DNA of 49,515 bases from assembly GCF_910584465.1 (NCBI RefSeq), contig NZ_CAJUBK010000012.1:1-49515 (forward strand), written 5' to 3'. Below are positions 41,070 through 48,896 of the stretch, one piece after another. This DNA is from an uncultured Oscillibacter sp. (lineage in GTDB: Bacteria > Bacillota > Clostridia > Oscillospirales > Oscillospiraceae). A program made the position numbers and the translations under genes. The notes under the pieces are model-generated. The model worked only from the letters and a program-made list of their open reading frames with translations, ran no database searches and was not told where the DNA came from. Positions within the stretch are counted from its first letter, which is position 1; the number at the start of each line of letters is the position of its first letter.

Positions 41070-41990
41070 TTACTTGCGCAGGAGTTCGCTCTGGATGCGC
41101 TCCAGGGCCTCGGGAGCTTGTTTGTCCATCTTCTCCGGGAAGCCGAAGTAGCTCACGCAGATGATGTTGTCCCCGCCCGCTTTCGGCGCGTCGGGCTTGA
41201 GCTGCTTGTCAGCGAAGTCCATCTCCCGCAGGGTCTCGAAGATGCCGTCGAAGTCCACCTCGCCCTCGCCCATGGCGGTGTGCTGATGAATGGTCACGTC
41301 CGCCCGGCCTCTGGCGTTCAGCCAGGGGGGATTGAGGATGTAGCGGCAGTCCTTCGTCTGGTTCCAGGTGTCGGCCAGGAGCACGTGGGTCAGCTCGTCG
41401 CCGGCGTATCTCAGCATGTGGCGCACGTCGCCCTTGCCCTGGTCGTAGAAGAAGCCGTGGGAGGCGGAGTAGACGTAGCCCAGGTTCTTGGAGCGGAAGG
41501 ACTTCACGATGTCGCAGGTCTCGTCGTTCAGCTCGCAGAAGTCGTAGGGATGGGACTGGATTTCCACCCGGAGGCCCTCCCGCTCGATGATGGGGAGCAG
41601 CTCCTCCATGGAGCGGAAGAACATGCCGTTGCAGAGCTCCTGCTGGTTGGGGTCGCCGGAGAACTCCGTGTTGATGACGGGGACGCCCATGTCCACGGCG
41701 ATCTGGATCATCCGCTTCCAGTTGGCCACGGCGTGCTGCCTCTGCTCCTCGGTGGGGCCGGACCAGCGATAGACCACGATGAAGCTGGAGATCTCCACGC
41801 CGGTCTCCTTCAGGGCCCTGCGGTACTCCTCCTCGCACTCCTTGGAGAACAGGGGGTGCTTATAGAAGGGGTTGATGCGGGGATGGGGGGACTGCTCGAT
41901 GTACTTGTAGCCCCAGTCGGCTACCTTGCGGACGTAGTCCCGGATGGGCATCTGCTTGGCTAAGACGTCGACGTCAAATGCGATCTTCAT
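41070..41990 (-). CDS. iolH: IolH-like sugar phosphate isomerase/epimerase
   Basis: 306-residue TIM-barrel protein of the xylose-isomerase-like family. Shared blocks with B. subtilis IolH: GYKYIEQSPHPRINPFYKHP, VVYRWSGPTEEQRQ, WKRMIQIAVDMG, FFRSMEELLPIIEREGLRVEI, RYAGDELTHVLLADTWN and HQHTAMGEGEVDFD. IolH has no settled reaction in the classical pathway. Starts 20 nt after the iolG stop with AAGGAG upstream, so it is in the same transcript. Confidence 0.85.
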   Translation of the reverse strand: MKIAFDVDVLAKQMPIRDYVRKVADWGYKYIEQSPHPRINPFYKHPLFSKECEEEYRRALKETGVEISSFIVVYRWSGPTEEQRQHAVANWKRMIQIAVDMGVPVINTEFSGDPNQQELCNGMFFRSMEELLPIIEREGLRVEIQSHPYDFCELNDETCDIVKSFRSKNLGYVYSASHGFFYDQGKGDVRHMLRYAGDELTHVLLADTWNQTKDCRYILNPPWLNARGRADVTIHQHTAMGEGEVDFDGIFETLREMDFADKQLKPDAPKAGGDNIICVSYFGFPEKMDKQAPEALERIQSELLRK

Positions 41991-42010
41991 TAGAGGGCGC
42001 TCCTTCCTAA

Positions 42011-43024
42011 TTACTTCTTATAGAAATCGGGGGTGCCGCCGGTGACGACCTTCTCCACTTGGCCGGAGGTCTGGGACTTCACCAGCGCGTCGGCGGTGAT
42101 GGAGGCGACATAGCCGTCCCAGGCGGAGGAACCGCCGGTCTCGCCCTTGAGGGCGTGGTCCACCCAGTCCTGGATCTCCACGTCGTAGGAGTCGATGAAG
42201 CGCATGATCCAGTTGTCCTCGATCTTGGTGGAGACATTGTTGGCGTAGCGCACGGTGGGGAAGGACGGGCAGGGCAGGCTCACGACGCCGTTCTCGCAGA
42301 CCACCTCGCAGTTGATGTCATAGCCGAAGCCGCAGTTGACGTTGACTTCCAGCATGACCACGATCCCGCCCTTGGTCTTCATGAGCATGACCTGGGGATC
42401 CCGGAGGCCCTCATGGGCCTTGCTGGAGACCTTGGGGAGGATGCACTGGACCTCGTCCCACTCGTCGTCCACCAGCCAGGGCAGGCAGTCGATCTCGTGG
42501 ATGGCGGTGTCGGTGACGGCCATGGCGGTGGTATAGCTGTCCGCCACGCCGTCGGCCCGGTGGGTGCACTTGACGATCAGGGGAGCGCCGAACTTGCCGG
42601 AGCTCAGCAGCTCCTTCACCTGGTTGTAGCCCCGGTCATAGCGGCGCATGAAGCCGATCTGGACCAGGTGCTTCCCGGAGGCCATCTCCGCGTCCACCAC
42701 GGCCTTGCAGTCCGCGGCGGTGTTGGCCAGGGGCTTCTCGCAGAAGACGGGCTTGCCGGCCTTGATGGCGGCCAGGACGGGGTCCTTGTGGAACTGGCCG
42801 GGGGTGGTGACCACCACGGCGTTGACGTCCGGGTCGTTGATGGCCTCGTTGAAGTCCGTGTAGGTCTTGGTCCCGGGCCCGGCGAGCTCCGCGCCCTTCT
42901 TCACGCCTTCCTCGAAGACGTCGCAGACCGCCACGACCTTGGCGCCCCGGATGCGGTCCTGGATGCGCTCGATGTGTTCCCGGCCGATCATGCCGCAGCC
43001 GACTAAGCAGATGTTGAGTTCCAT
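42011..43024 (-). CDS. iolG: myo-Inositol 2-dehydrogenase / D-chiro-inositol 3-dehydrogenase
   Basis: 337-residue Gfo/Idh/MocA enzyme that oxidises myo-inositol to scyllo-inosose with NAD+. The catalytic set Lys97 (FCEKPLA), Asp172 and His176 (TDTAIHEID) sits at the same numbers as in B. subtilis IolG. Other shared text: GMIGREHIERI, LVQIGFMRRYDRGYNQ, CLPWLVDDEWDEVQ, GYDINCEVV and SYDVEIQDW. AGGAGGT upstream. First gene of the iolG-H-I unit; iolA, B, C, D, E and J are not in this window. Confidence 0.94.
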   Translation of the reverse strand: MELNICLVGCGMIGREHIERIQDRIRGAKVVAVCDVFEEGVKKGAELAGPGTKTYTDFNEAINDPDVNAVVVTTPGQFHKDPVLAAIKAGKPVFCEKPLANTAADCKAVVDAEMASGKHLVQIGFMRRYDRGYNQVKELLSSGKFGAPLIVKCTHRADGVADSYTTAMAVTDTAIHEIDCLPWLVDDEWDEVQCILPKVSSKAHEGLRDPQVMLMKTKGGIVVMLEVNVNCGFGYDINCEVVCENGVVSLPCPSFPTVRYANNVSTKIEDNWIMRFIDSYDVEIQDWVDHALKGETGGSSAWDGYVASITADALVKSQTSGQVEKVVTGGTPDFYKK

Positions 43025-43165
43025 AAGGATACCTCCTATGATAAAAATGATATCGTGGTCCGATGCAGTCCGCTTCAGGTCCGGCGGCCCTTGCCGGAGC
43101 CGCCGGGGAGCGATCCCCTTGATGCGTGCGTTCGTCTGTGCCTCGTTCCCTTCTCCTCGATTTAG

Positions 43166-43194
43166 ATTATAGCAAAGCGTTCACGAGAACGCAA
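43166..43194 (-). promoter_or_regulatory. sigma-A promoter of iolG-iolH(-iolI)
   Basis: Minus strand -35 TTGCGT (43189-43194), 17-bp spacer, -10 TATAAT (43166-43171) with extended TG; leader about 135 nt. Confidence 0.75.
43177..43192. promoter_or_regulatory. Palindromic operator inside the iolG promoter
   Basis: GCGTTC-ACGA-GAACGC, a perfect 6-bp inverted repeat covering the spacer and -35 box, where a LacI-type repressor would block transcription. A half site GCGTTC followed by GAA also lies at 45434-45448, near the lacI promoter. Confidence 0.55.
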
Positions 43195-43405
43195 GGAAAA
43201 TCTGCGCGTATCATCCACAATTATATGACTGAAAAATTGTGAGATATCCCGTAGCCACCATTTTGCGGGACCGTTTTTTAAGGAAGGTGTACAAAGCTGC
43301 CACCCCTCCCTTGCGTGCAGCACGCATCGCTCCGGGACGGACCGTCGCAGGGCCCGGAGGGCCGGGGACGCAGTGGGGGCTTCCCCGGTGGAAGGGAGAG
43401 CGCTG

Positions 43406-43434
43406 CGAGAGGGGCCCGGGAAGGGCCCCTCTCG
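43406..43434. repeat. Copy 3 of the CGAGAGGG hairpin family
   Basis: Perfect 12-bp stem (43406-43417 / 43423-43434) with loop GGGAA. It follows the SSS symporter stop by 50 bp on the minus strand. Apart from this and a small hairpin near 43247-43270 followed by a T-run, the gap 43200-43484 shows nothing coding. Confidence 0.75.
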
Positions 43435-43484
43435 TTTAGGATGGATGCGCGGTCCGCCGGGCCGTCCGCCGGGCGGAGGCCCCT

Positions 43485-45146
43485 TCACGCGGCGATGCCC
43501 AGGGGGGAGAAGACGACGTAGATGGCGACGGCGAGGAGCAGTCCGACGATGGAGACCACATGCCGGTATCTCCAGGGAGTCAGGTCCACCGCGCCCACGT
43601 CCTCGGGCACGTACTCCTCGGCGGGACGGTATCTGTCCAGGGCCCACATGATGATGAGCTCGATGGGGAACAGCACCGCCATGGCATACAGATAGTGGAT
43701 GGGATCGTCCGTGCCGGGATAGGTGGGGGCGATGAGCAGGAACGCGCCGTAGCAGACCACGTGGAAGACCGTGACGACCTTCGGCGTATAGGCGGGCAGG
43801 CGCCGGAACAGGAACACGCCGAGGACGGCGCACAGCACCGGCAGGGACACGAACTGGCTCATGGAGTTCAGGAACGTGGTGATGCCCTGGGCGTTCATGA
43901 CGAAGGGAGCGATGACGATGGACACGCAGCCCGCGATGGTGCCGTAGATCTTGCCGACCTTGACGCAGTGGGCGTCCGTGGCGCCGGGCTTGAAGGCGGA
44001 GCGGTACAGGTCCAGGGTGAACATGGTGGACGCGGAGTTCAGCACCGAGTTGAAGGAGGACAAGATCGCGCCGAACATCACGGCGGCGAAGAAGCCCATC
44101 ACCGGCTTGGGGATGATGGCCGCGATCAGCGCGGGATAGGCGAAGTCGATGGCCTTGTCCCCGGCGGCGGCGATGGCGTCCTGGATAGAGGGCAGGTAGA
44201 AGGCGATGATGCCGGGGATGACCAGGTACAGGGGGCCCAGGCACTTCAGGAAGCCGCAGTAGATCGCGCCCTTCTGCCCCTCCTTCAGGGACTTGGCCGC
44301 CAGGGACCGCTGGACGAAGGACTGGTTCGTGCACCACCAATAGAGGTTGTTGAAGAACATGCCGGTGATGATCAAGGGCCAGGGGACCTCCGGCTCGGCG
44401 GCGTTCCAGGCATTGACGGCGTTCAGCTTCGCCGGATCCGCCTGGACGATGTACCGGATGCCGTCGGCGATCCCGCTGCCCCCGGTCTCGGAGGCCAGCA
44501 CCGCGAAGCCGATGAAGGGCACCATCAATCCGCCGACGATCAGGCCGATGCCGTTGATCGTGTCGGACACCGCCACCGCTTTCAGCCCGCCGAAGATGGC
44601 GTAGCACCCGCCGATGATGCCGATGATCAGGCAGAGGACCGCCACCGCCTGGAACTTCGAGATGCCCAGCATCCCGGAGATGCCGAAGATCTGCTCGAAG
44701 ACCACCGCGCCGGAATAGAGGATGACCGGCAGGTTCAGGATGGAGTACATGACCACGATGACCAGGGAGAACATGGTCTTGGTCCCCTTGCCGTAGCGGA
44801 CCTCCATCAGGGACGGGATGGTCATGGCCCCCATCTTCAGATAGCGGGGCAGGAAGTAATACGCCAGCGCCAGCAGGGTGAACATGGAGCCCACCTCCCA
44901 GGCGATGGGGCCCATGTTGGACGCCCAGCTCTGGCCGTTCAGGCCCACCAGCTGCTCGGCGGAGAGGTTGGTCAGCAGCAGGGAGCCGGCGATGACGATG
45001 CCCGGCAGGCCCCGCCCGGCCAGGAAATAGCCCTCAGCGGACTCCAGGTCGTCTCCCCGGGTCTTCCAGCTGGAGATGACCGCCACCAGGGCCGTGAATA
45101 GGACGAAGGAGATCAGCGTCCATGCCATTGAACTGAAGAACGTCAT
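43485..45146 (-). CDS. SSS family sodium:solute symporter (SGLT-like)
   Basis: 553-residue membrane protein with about 13-14 helices, of the solute:sodium symporter family. Visible: LAGRGLPGIVIAGSLLLTNLSAEQLVGLNG, read in parts as AGRGLPGIVIAGS and NLSAEQLVGLNG (sugar-type SSS, as in vSGLT), GGLKAVAVSDTINGIGLIVGG, WCTNQSFVQRSLAAKS and FGAILSSFNSVLNSASTMFT (Na2-site Ser region). The neighbours iolG/H/I suggest myo-inositol or a related cyclitol/sugar as substrate; that is inference. Start 45146 has GGAGG 8 nt upstream; ATG 45161 and the long upstream frame are less likely. Confidence 0.9.
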   Translation of the reverse strand: MTFFSSMAWTLISFVLFTALVAVISSWKTRGDDLESAEGYFLAGRGLPGIVIAGSLLLTNLSAEQLVGLNGQSWASNMGPIAWEVGSMFTLLALAYYFLPRYLKMGAMTIPSLMEVRYGKGTKTMFSLVIVVMYSILNLPVILYSGAVVFEQIFGISGMLGISKFQAVAVLCLIIGIIGGCYAIFGGLKAVAVSDTINGIGLIVGGLMVPFIGFAVLASETGGSGIADGIRYIVQADPAKLNAVNAWNAAEPEVPWPLIITGMFFNNLYWWCTNQSFVQRSLAAKSLKEGQKGAIYCGFLKCLGPLYLVIPGIIAFYLPSIQDAIAAAGDKAIDFAYPALIAAIIPKPVMGFFAAVMFGAILSSFNSVLNSASTMFTLDLYRSAFKPGATDAHCVKVGKIYGTIAGCVSIVIAPFVMNAQGITTFLNSMSQFVSLPVLCAVLGVFLFRRLPAYTPKVVTVFHVVCYGAFLLIAPTYPGTDDPIHYLYAMAVLFPIELIIMWALDRYRPAEEYVPEDVGAVDLTPWRYRHVVSIVGLLLAVAIYVVFSPLGIAA

Positions 45147-45294
45147 TGTGAAAGCCTCCATGTCGTTTTTTCGGGGAGGAGGATGGGGGCACGCACGACT
45201 GCACACAAAGAGGGGAGGCCCGCGTCCGGCCCCGTGGGCGTGCGGCAACACGCCCCAGAGGCCCCCGCCGGGGGCGGTCTTCTGTCCTGCTATC

Positions 45295-45323
45295 AAAATA
45301 CCACACATTTTTCGGACATACAA
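45295..45323 (-). promoter_or_regulatory. Candidate promoter of the SSS symporter gene
   Basis: Minus strand -35 TTGTAT (45318-45323), 17-bp spacer, -10 TATTTT (45295-45300) with extended TG. A second candidate (TTTACG, 17 bp, TATGTC) lies just upstream. The gap 45147-45526 is a divergent control region without genes. Confidence 0.5.
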
Positions 45324-45466
45324 GTACAGAAAATCGGCGTAAACGATTAACCTTGAAAGTTTGGATGTCCCAGCAAAATGGACGCCCCCCTCTTGTACGA
45401 TCGGTCCAGGAATCGCCCTCGATCGCGTGCACTGCGTTCTTTTTTGAAAAACCTTGGCCCGGCATC

Positions 45467-45496
45467 TTGTCAAACCGTGTGCGTACCTGCTATAAT
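45467..45496 (+). promoter_or_regulatory. sigma-A promoter of the lacI-like gene
   Basis: -35 TTGTCA (45467-45472), 18-bp spacer, -10 TATAAT (45491-45496) with extended TG. Confidence 0.75.
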
Positions 45497-45526
45497 GCCA
45501 TCATAACGGAACAGGAGTGTCGTATC

Positions 45527-46558
45527 ATGGCAGTGACTTCACAGCAGATCGCCGAGCTGGCCGGCGTCTCCCGGGGGACGGTGGACCGGGCCCTCCACGA
45601 CCGGGGGCGGATCGATCCCGAGGTGGCGGCCCGCATCCGCAAGATCGCGGAGGAGCTGGGCTACCGGCCCAACACCAACGGGCAGGCCCTGGTCCGGGCC
45701 CGGCAGGGCTTCCGGCTGGGGGCCATCCTCCAGTCGGCGGAGACGCCCACCATGCAGGACGCGGCCGCCGGGGCCCGGCAGGCGGCGGCGGAGCTGCGGG
45801 CCTCCGGCCTGGAGGTCGAGCTCCGGGAGGTCCAGGGACGGGACACCTTCCAGGTCCTGCGGCAGATCGACGAGCTGGTGGCCTGGGGGGCCAGCGGCCT
45901 GGCCGTCGCCGCGGGCAGCGCCCCGGAGCTGGTCCAGCGCATCGACGCGCTCCACGACCGGGGCATCCCGGTGGTGACCTTCAACACGGACGCGCCGGAC
46001 AGCAGACGGCTGTGCTTCGTGGGCATGGACAATTACCGGGCCGGGCAGACGGCGGCGGGGCTGATCCGGCAGATGCTGCCGGGCGGCGGGCTGGTGCTGC
46101 CCATCGCCGGGCACGTCAACAACAGCGCCCACAACAGCCGCCTCCGGGGGTTCCTCGACACGCTGGAGGACAGCCGCGACATCCAGCTCCTCCCGTCCCA
46201 GCCCTGCTTCGACCGGGACGACTATGCCCACGAGATCGCCCAGCACACCCTCCGGGAGAACCCCTCCCTGGCCTGCATCTACATCACCTCCAACGGCCAG
46301 CGGGGGGTCTGCCGGGCCATCGAGGACGAGCGCCGGAAGGGGCGCGTCCGGGTGGTGGCCTACGACCTGAACGAGCCGAACCGCCGCCTGCTCAAGAGCG
46401 GGGACCTGAGCTTCGTGCTCGATCAGATGGCCTTCCAGCAGGGCAGCCAGCCGCTGCAGATCCTCTATGACTACCTCCTGAACGGGAAAGCACCGGGGGG
46501 AGCGCTGCTCTATACGGACATCCTGATCCGCACGGGATACAATATGGGAGGAGGATGA
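45527..46558 (+). CDS. LacI family transcriptional regulator
   Basis: 343 residues. The HTH (VTSQQIAELAGVSRGTVDRALHDRG, read as VTSQQIAELAGVSRGTVDRA and on) and hinge (ELGYRPNTNGQALVRARQ) are followed by a periplasmic-binding-like sensor domain with VTFNTDAPDSRRLCFVGMDN, LPIAGHVNNSAHNSRLRGF and YDLNEPNRRLL. Start 45527 with AGGAG upstream; the frame before it crosses the promoter. It overlaps the next gene by ATGA and probably controls the inositol/sugar genes on both sides. Confidence 0.92.
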   Translation: MAVTSQQIAELAGVSRGTVDRALHDRGRIDPEVAARIRKIAEELGYRPNTNGQALVRARQGFRLGAILQSAETPTMQDAAAGARQAAAELRASGLEVELREVQGRDTFQVLRQIDELVAWGASGLAVAAGSAPELVQRIDALHDRGIPVVTFNTDAPDSRRLCFVGMDNYRAGQTAAGLIRQMLPGGGLVLPIAGHVNNSAHNSRLRGFLDTLEDSRDIQLLPSQPCFDRDDYAHEIAQHTLRENPSLACIYITSNGQRGVCRAIEDERRKGRVRVVAYDLNEPNRRLLKSGDLSFVLDQMAFQQGSQPLQILYDYLLNGKAPGGALLYTDILIRTGYNMGGG

Positions 46559-47346
46559 GCATGAGGTCTCAACGATCGGCGTGCATCGAAACGATGTACC
46601 GCGAGCTCCCGTTCCTGGACCGCTTCCGGGCGGCGGGAGACGACGGCTTCGACTTCGCGGAGTTCTGGAGCTGGACGGACAAGGACCTGGACGCCGTCCG
46701 CGCGGCGGCGGCTGCCGCCGGGATCGGCATCGCCGGGTTCAACGGGGACGCGGAGCTGTCCCTGATCGACCCGGCCCAGAAGGGGGCCTATCTGGCCTTC
46801 CTCCGGCGCTCTGTGGCGGCGGCGGAGCGGATCGGGGCCCGGTCCGTCACCATCCATTCCAACGGCCTGGGCGCCGGCGGCGCCGTCCTCGACCGCTATG
46901 ACGGGCTGAGCGATACCGTCAAGCTGTGCACCATGTTCGACACGCTGAGAGAGTGCGCCGCCCTCGCGGAGTCCTCCGGCATCCGCATCGATCTGGAGCC
47001 GCTGAACGTCACCACGGACCATGCGGGCAATTTCCTGACGACCACCCGGACGGCGGCGGAGATGACCCGCCTGATCGGGTCCCCCATGCTGAAGGTGCTC
47101 TATGACGTGTACCATATGCAGCTCAACGAGGGCAGCCTCTGCGGCAACATCCGGGCCTACGGGGACCAGTTCGGCCATGTCCACGTGGCGGACGCCCCGG
47201 GCCGGCACGAGCCGGGCACCGGGGAGATCGAGTACCACAGGGTCTTCTCCTGCCTGGAGGAGATCGGCTATCAGGGCCTGATCGGCTTCGAGCTGATCCC
47301 GGAGACCACCACGGAAAAGGCGGTGGAGGCCATCATGGCGTATTGA
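46555..47346 (+). CDS. Hydroxypyruvate isomerase-like TIM-barrel protein
   Basis: 263 residues of the Hyi/OtnI branch of sugar isomerases. The C-terminal half has the metal-site pattern: RIDLEPLNVTTDHAGNF (Glu), KVLYDVYHMQLNEGSL (Asp, His), HVHVADAPGRHEPGTGEIEY (His, Arg) and GLIGFELIPE (Glu). Translationally coupled to the LacI gene by a 4-nt overlap. It may act on a short ketose or acid formed in sugar or inositol breakdown; it does not look like IolE. The N-terminal part is less conserved (ACIETMYRELPFLDRF). Confidence 0.82.
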   Translation: MSMRSQRSACIETMYRELPFLDRFRAAGDDGFDFAEFWSWTDKDLDAVRAAAAAAGIGIAGFNGDAELSLIDPAQKGAYLAFLRRSVAAAERIGARSVTIHSNGLGAGGAVLDRYDGLSDTVKLCTMFDTLRECAALAESSGIRIDLEPLNVTTDHAGNFLTTTRTAAEMTRLIGSPMLKVLYDVYHMQLNEGSLCGNIRAYGDQFGHVHVADAPGRHEPGTGEIEYHRVFSCLEEIGYQGLIGFELIPETTTEKAVEAIMAY

Positions 47347-47512
47347 CCGGGCACGGGACGGGGCCCTCCCGTCCCGCTCCCCCCGTCGGACGCCCGCCGC
47401 GCCGGTCCCGGCCCCACGGGAGGGGAGGCGCGGGCCGCGAGATCTGGAAAAACATTCCATAAAATATGCCGGTCTCTTTATAAATTCAACATAACGCACA
47501 AAAAATTTGTAT

Positions 47513-47526
47513 AAAATGTACATTTT
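47513..47526. promoter_or_regulatory. 14-bp palindrome upstream of the sugar ABC promoter
   Basis: AAAATGTACATTTT is perfectly symmetric and lies 13 bp upstream of the -35 box in an AT-rich stretch (47450-47530) that contrasts with the GC-rich surroundings. Possible operator or UP-like element. Confidence 0.4.
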
Positions 47527-47539
47527 CTTTTGAGCATGA

Positions 47540-47569
47540 TTGACGCTCGGCTGTGCCGTATGGTAGAAT
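47540..47569 (+). promoter_or_regulatory. sigma-A promoter of the sugar ABC operon
   Basis: -35 TTGACG (47540-47545), 18-bp spacer, -10 TAGAAT (47564-47569) with extended TG; leader about 130 nt. The 47347-47707 gap holds no gene. Confidence 0.7.
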
Positions 47570-47707
47570 GATTCCGCTTTTCGGGCGCGGCCTCTCAGCC
47601 TGCGCCACGGGACCATCAAGCGGGAGCGCTCCCGCTTGTCCCGCCGGCAGGCCGGCGGGGGGATGCGCCTCGAAGGGCATCAGAAATGAAAAGGAGAAAA
47701 GAAGCGT

Positions 47708-48724
47708 ATGAAAAAGAAGGTATTGGCTCTGATCCTGGCCCTGGCGATGGCCCTGTCCCTGGCCGCCTGCGGCGGCAAAGACAGCGGCAGCAGCACCCCC
47801 AGCGATGGCGGCTCCTCCGACGGCGGCGCCCAGCAGGGCGCTCCCGCCGACGGCTCCATCAAGGTCGCCGTCGTCCTGAAGACCCTGGCCTCCGAGTACT
47901 GGGGCTATGTGAAGACCGGCTGCGACGCCGCCGCCGCCGACCTGGGCGTGGAAGTCGTCGTGGTGGGCCCCGGCGCTGAGAGCGACATCGAGGGCCAGGT
48001 CTCCATGATCGAGCAGCAGATCGGCGCCGGCTGCGACGCCATCGTCTGCGCTCCCAACGACGCCGGCGCCGCCATCTCCGCCCTCCAGAGCGCCATCGAC
48101 CAGAACATCCCCGTCCTGGCGGTGGACACCAACGTGGGCATCGGCGGCCAGACCTGCTTCGTGGGCACCTCCAACGTGGACGCCGCCAAGGAAGGCGGAC
48201 TGTGGGCCGCCGCCCAGGCCGGCGACGGCGCCAAGGCCGTCGTCATCTACGGCCAGGAAGGCGACAACACCTCCAATATGCGCCGCGAGGGCTATGAGGC
48301 CGCCTGCGCCGAGGCCGGTGTGGAAGTCCTGTCCGCCCTGTCCGGCCAGAACACCACCGACGGCGCCACCAAGACCATGGAGGACCTGCTGAACGCCTAT
48401 CCCGACCAGATCGACATCGTCCTCTGCCACAACGACGACACCGCCATCGGCGCCATGAACGCCTGCAAGTCCGCCGGCATCACCGACATCATCATCGTGG
48501 GCTTCGACGGCAACGAGTCCGCCGTGAAGCTGATCCTGGACGGCGAGCTGGTGAAGGCCACCGTCGCCCAGCAGCCCTATGAGATGGGCTATCAGGTGGT
48601 CGAGAACGCCGTGAAGGCCGCCAAGGGCGAGTCCGTGGACGAGGTCGTCAACGCTCCCGTCCAGGTCGTCACCTCTGAGAACGGCCAGGCTTACCTGGAC
48701 AACCTGGCTTCCATGAAGGGCTAA
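47708..48724 (+). CDS. CUT2-type sugar-binding lipoprotein (RbsB-like)
   Basis: 338-residue surface lipoprotein. The signal ends LSLAAC with lipid-carrying Cys21; a Ser/Gly-rich linker (22-50) follows. The two-lobe body has KVAVVLKTLASEYWGYVKTG, IGAGCDAIVCAPNDAGA, VLAVDTNVGIGGQTCFVGT, IVLCHNDDTAIGAMNACKS and IIIVGFDGNESA, typical of ribose/allose/inositol binding proteins. Its codons are almost exclusively C-ending, stricter than the neighbours, suggesting high expression. The ligand may be inositol or a related sugar, by context only. Confidence 0.93.
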   Translation: MKKKVLALILALAMALSLAACGGKDSGSSTPSDGGSSDGGAQQGAPADGSIKVAVVLKTLASEYWGYVKTGCDAAAADLGVEVVVVGPGAESDIEGQVSMIEQQIGAGCDAIVCAPNDAGAAISALQSAIDQNIPVLAVDTNVGIGGQTCFVGTSNVDAAKEGGLWAAAQAGDGAKAVVIYGQEGDNTSNMRREGYEAACAEAGVEVLSALSGQNTTDGATKTMEDLLNAYPDQIDIVLCHNDDTAIGAMNACKSAGITDIIIVGFDGNESAVKLILDGELVKATVAQQPYEMGYQVVENAVKAAKGESVDEVVNAPVQVVTSENGQAYLDNLASMKG

Positions 48725-48743
48725 CGAGCACGCCTCCGTCGGC

Positions 48744-48776
48744 GGGGGGGGGGGGGGGGGCCCCCCCCCCCCCCCC
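48744..48776. repeat. G17/C16 homopolymer palindrome
   Basis: Seventeen G (48744-48760) run directly into sixteen C (48761-48776), between the binding protein and ATPase genes, 20 bp beyond the stop. It occupies the usual position of an intercistronic attenuator hairpin, but such a run is also a typical sequencing or assembly error site. Confidence 0.9.
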
Positions 48777-48896
48777 GGCTGGCTTTCGACCCTGTCCTGA
48801 TCCCTCGGCGCACCGGCGAGACCGGCAGAGGCCGGAGGAGCGGGACAGGGCCGAAACGACCTCCGGATCACAGACTTACAGAATCGAGGTAATTGC

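Noticed and set aside
46555..47346. IolE (inosose dehydratase) as identity of the third TIM-barrel protein
   Set aside because: The sequence lacks IolE landmarks and carries Hyi-type blocks (EPLN, DVYHMQ, HVADAPGRHEPG).
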